Source of the DNA: Alphaproteobacteria bacterium
Lineage (GTDB): Bacteria > Pseudomonadota > Alphaproteobacteria > GCA-2731375
Direction of reading: 5' to 3'
DNA: 6,721 bases
Assembly (NCBI GenBank): GCA_030746295.1
Contig: JASLMY010000254.1
Location: forward strand, 1-6,721
How positions within the stretch are numbered: the stretch's first letter is position 1; each line of letters begins with the position of its first letter. The position numbers and the translations under genes were made by a program. Below the pieces are notes generated by a model. That model saw only the letters and a list, made by a program, of their open reading frames with translations, was not told the DNA's origin and did not search any database. Shown piece by piece: positions 4,899-6,721 of the stretch.

Positions 4899-6119
4899 AT
4901 GGTTCCTCCCCCCGCGATCCCCCCCGCGATCCCCCCCGTGATCCCGATCGAAGCCGACCGTCGCCGACGCTACGTCCGGTTCGGCCGGCTGGCGATGTTG
5001 GCGTTGCTGGCGCTCGTCGCGGCGCCGGCCGCCGCCTTGGAAACACCGGCCCGGCACGCCCTGCTGATCGATTTCGAGACCGGCACGGTGCTGCTGGAGA
5101 AGGATTCGGATGTGCCGATGCCGCCGGCTTCGATGTCGAAGCTGATGACCAGCTACATGGCCTTCCATGCCCTCAAGAACCAGGACCTCGACCTCGACCA
5201 TACCTTCACGGTCAGCAAGAAGGCCTGGAAGATGGGCGGCTCGAAGATGTTCGTCGAGGTCAACAAGGAGGTGCGTGTCGGCGATCTGCTGTTGGGCGTC
5301 ATCGTGCAATCGGGCAACGATGCCTGCATCGTTCTGGCCGAGGGCCTGGCCGGAACCGAGGAGGCCTTCGCCCAGGAAATGAACGAAATGGCGAAGAAGA
5401 TCGGCCTCCGGGACAGTACCTTCCGCAACGCCAGCGGCTGGCCCGATCCGGAGCATCTGATGAGCGCCCGCGACCTGGCGGAACTCTCGCGCCGCATCAT
5501 CACCGATTTCCCCAAGTACTACGAATACTTCAAGATCAAGGAGTACACCTACAACAAGATCCGCCAGGGCAACCGTAATCCGCTCTTGTACAAGAGCCTC
5601 GGCGCCGACGGCCTCAAGACCGGCCACACCGAGGCCTCCGGCTACGGCCTCGTCGCCTCGGCCAAACAGGGCGACCGGCGCCTGATCCTGGTGGTGAACG
5701 GGCTGAAGAGCGTCAACCAACGCTCGCGCGAGAGCGCCAGGCTGTTGAATTGGGGCTTTCGCCAGTTCAACAACTACGTCCTCTTCAAGCCGGGCGAAGC
5801 GGTGGCCGAGGGCTTGGTTTGGCTCGGCGCGCAGGAGACGGTGCCGCTCGTCTTGGAGAAGGGGCTGACCGTGACTTTGCCGCGCAAGGCCCGCCGTGGG
5901 ATGAAGGTCTCGGCGGTCTACGACGGCCCGATCCCGCCCCCTATTCGAAAGGGTCAGGTGGTGGCCAGGCTTCGCGTCGAGGCGCCGGGCGCCGAGGCCG
6001 TCGAGCATCCGCTGATCGCTGCCGCCGACGTCGAGCAACTGGGGCCGGTCGGGCGGCTCTGGGCAGCACTTCGCCATCTCCTGCTGGGCGCCGCCGCGCC
6101 CCCCAAGCCGGCCTCTTGA
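4899..6119 (+). CDS. dacC: D-alanyl-D-alanine carboxypeptidase, PBP5/6 type (peptidase S11)
   Basis: A 406-residue low-molecular-weight penicillin-binding protein that removes the terminal D-Ala from peptidoglycan pentapeptides in the periplasm, limiting cross-linking. The three catalytic motifs are intact: SMSK (S78 nucleophile, K81), SGN (138-140) and KTG (240-242). A PBP5 C-terminal beta domain spans roughly 285-378. The tail VGRLWAALRHLLLGAAA (384-400) suits an amphipathic membrane-anchoring helix, as in E. coli PBP5. The signal peptide is unusual: a proline-rich stretch (PPAI repeats), then RRRRYVRFGR (21-30), a hydrophobic core (31-45), with probable cleavage after APAAA (residue 46). 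The start is uncertain: the ATG at 4899 lacks a good ribosome site, and GTG 4938 or ATG 4995 would give more ordinary signal peptides. The frame is also open back to 4785, overlapping rlpA. The symbol dacC follows common alphaproteobacterial usage; which E. coli paralogue it matches is not resolved. Confidence 0.92.
   Translation: MVPPPAIPPAIPPVIPIEADRRRRYVRFGRLAMLALLALVAAPAAALETPARHALLIDFETGTVLLEKDSDVPMPPASMSKLMTSYMAFHALKNQDLDLDHTFTVSKKAWKMGGSKMFVEVNKEVRVGDLLLGVIVQSGNDACIVLAEGLAGTEEAFAQEMNEMAKKIGLRDSTFRNASGWPDPEHLMSARDLAELSRRIITDFPKYYEYFKIKEYTYNKIRQGNRNPLLYKSLGADGLKTGHTEASGYGLVASAKQGDRRLILVVNGLKSVNQRSRESARLLNWGFRQFNNYVLFKPGEAVAEGLVWLGAQETVPLVLEKGLTVTLPRKARRGMKVSAVYDGPIPPPIRKGQVVARLRVEAPGAEAVEHPLIAAADVEQLGPVGRLWAALRHLLLGAAAPPKPAS
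4911..4946 (+). repeat. Three 12-base tandem units encoding Pro-Pro-Ala/Val-Ile
   Basis: Units of CCCGCGATCC plus two bases begin at 4911, 4923 and 4935. The third has GTG in place of GCG. In frame they give PPAI, PPAI and PPVI at residues 6-15 of the carboxypeptidase if ATG 4899 is the start. The repeat may instead be untranslated leader if translation begins at 4938 or later. Slippage could change the copy number by four residues without shifting the frame. Confidence 0.7.
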
Positions 6120-6138
6120 GCCCGCCCGGTATACCGCC

Positions 6139-6721
6139 ATGGACGACGACGGCAGCCTCCCGCATCCCCGGGAACGCGCCGAGCTGATCGGCCACGAAGC
6201 GGCCGAGGCGGCACTGCTTGGCGCCTTCGCCGCCGACCGGCTGCCGCACGCCTGGCTGCTGGCCGGACCCGACGGCATCGGTAAAGCGACGCTCGCCTAT
6301 CGCTTCGCGCGCTTTCTGCTGGCGCAAGCGCCGGCCGGGGCCGGCGGCGGCCTCTTCGGCGGCCCGCCTGAAAGCCTGCACCTGGATCCAGAGCATCCCG
6401 TCTTCCGCCGCGTCGCCTCGGGCAGCGAGGCCGATCTGGTCACCGTCGAGCGCGAGGAGAGCGAGCGCACGGGCGCGCTCAGCAACGTCATCCGGGTCGA
6501 TCAGATCCGCAAGATCGTGCGTTTTTTTACCCTCACCGCTGGCGGCGACGGCTGGCGGGTCGCGATCGTCGACGGTGCCGACGAGATGAACCCGAACGCC
6601 GCCAACGCGCTTTTGAAGATCCTGGAGGAGCCGCCCAGACGGGCGCTGCTGCTGCTCGTCGCGCATGCGCCGAACCGGGTCATTCCGACGGTGCGCTCGC
6701 GCTGCCGCAAGCTCGTGCTCC
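6139..6721 (+). CDS. holB: DNA polymerase III delta' subunit, 3'-truncated by window edge
   Basis: The first 194 residues of the clamp-loader delta' subunit, which with tau/gamma and delta opens the beta clamp and loads it on primed DNA. Visible are RLPHAWLLAGPDGIGKATLAYRFARFL (34-60), with a Walker A-like loop GPDGIGKAT (43-51), and the alphaproteobacterial insert HLDPEHPVFRRVASGSEADLVTVER (81-105). Also present are VRVDQIRKI-type helix residues (118-126), the Walker B-like VAIVDGADEM (141-150), NALLKILEEPP (156-166) and the SRC motif (187-189) that completes a neighbouring ATPase site. The zinc-binding cysteine cluster of E. coli delta' is absent, as I recall for this class. The start at 6139 lies 19 bases after the carboxypeptidase stop with no strong ribosome site, so coupling to the upstream gene is likely. 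The coding frame continues beyond 6721. Confidence 0.93.
   Translation, partial: MDDDGSLPHPRERAELIGHEAAEAALLGAFAADRLPHAWLLAGPDGIGKATLAYRFARFLLAQAPAGAGGGLFGGPPESLHLDPEHPVFRRVASGSEADLVTVEREESERTGALSNVIRVDQIRKIVRFFTLTAGGDGWRVAIVDGADEMNPNAANALLKILEEPPRRALLLLVAHAPNRVIPTVRSRCRKLVL

Noticed and set aside
4794..6278. Long open frame of 494 codons on the minus strand
   Set aside because: It lies opposite the carboxypeptidase gene, whose catalytic motifs are all intact. The product is His/Arg/Gly-rich without recognisable domains, as expected from GC-rich third positions.
1..6721. CRISPR array, toxin-antitoxin pair, defence genes or insertion sequence
   Set aside because: No regularly spaced repeats, transposase-like protein, terminal inverted repeats with target duplication, or recognisable defence domain was found; the lone GIY-YIG protein is not evidence of such a system.

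Overview
This is a GC-rich chromosomal window that reads as an alphaproteobacterium, probably of Rhodospirillales or Rhizobiales type. The grounds are codon use, a Rhodobacter/Sinorhizobium-style phosphatidylethanolamine N-methyltransferase, an alphaproteobacterial-type DNA polymerase III delta' subunit, and the run rlpA - D,D-carboxypeptidase - holB. The taxon is inferred from these features; no search was run.

Layout. Bases 1-506 hold the 3' part of a PmtA-like SAM-dependent phospholipid methyltransferase. A 365-residue inner-membrane protein with one PqiA-type membrane unit and an extra extracytoplasmic domain follows at 556-1653. Pointing the other way are a small GIY-YIG protein (1778-2020) and, upstream of it on the same minus strand, a complete tRNA-Ser(UGA) (2135-2224). 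They are joined by a 114-base inverted-repeat-rich spacer. The divergent region 2225-2467 separates the tRNA from a rightward set of envelope genes: a small cysteine-rich lipoprotein (2468-2713), an MltB-type lytic transglycosylase (2728-3723), the RlpA lipoprotein with DPBB and SPOR domains (3830-4807), a PBP5/6-type D-alanyl-D-alanine carboxypeptidase (4899-6119), and the 5' part of holB (6139 to the window end).

How the genes work together. The right-hand half is a peptidoglycan maturation module. The carboxypeptidase trims stem pentapeptides, MltB cleaves glycan strands, and RlpA acts at the septum, where SPOR binds denuded glycan. holB (clamp loader) is a housekeeping passenger that normally travels in this neighbourhood. 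The left end pairs a phosphatidylcholine-synthesis enzyme with a PqiA-family membrane protein, so both concern membrane lipid state.

Most of the window is conserved housekeeping DNA, and I see no defence system, mobile element or CRISPR array. The less ordinary points are the PqiA-like protein's architecture (no zinc ribbon, a possible C2-like beta domain), the unrecognised Cys-rich lipoprotein behind a perfect 16-base palindrome, a hairpin that includes the tRNA's CCA end, and the apparent absence of tmk between the carboxypeptidase gene and holB.
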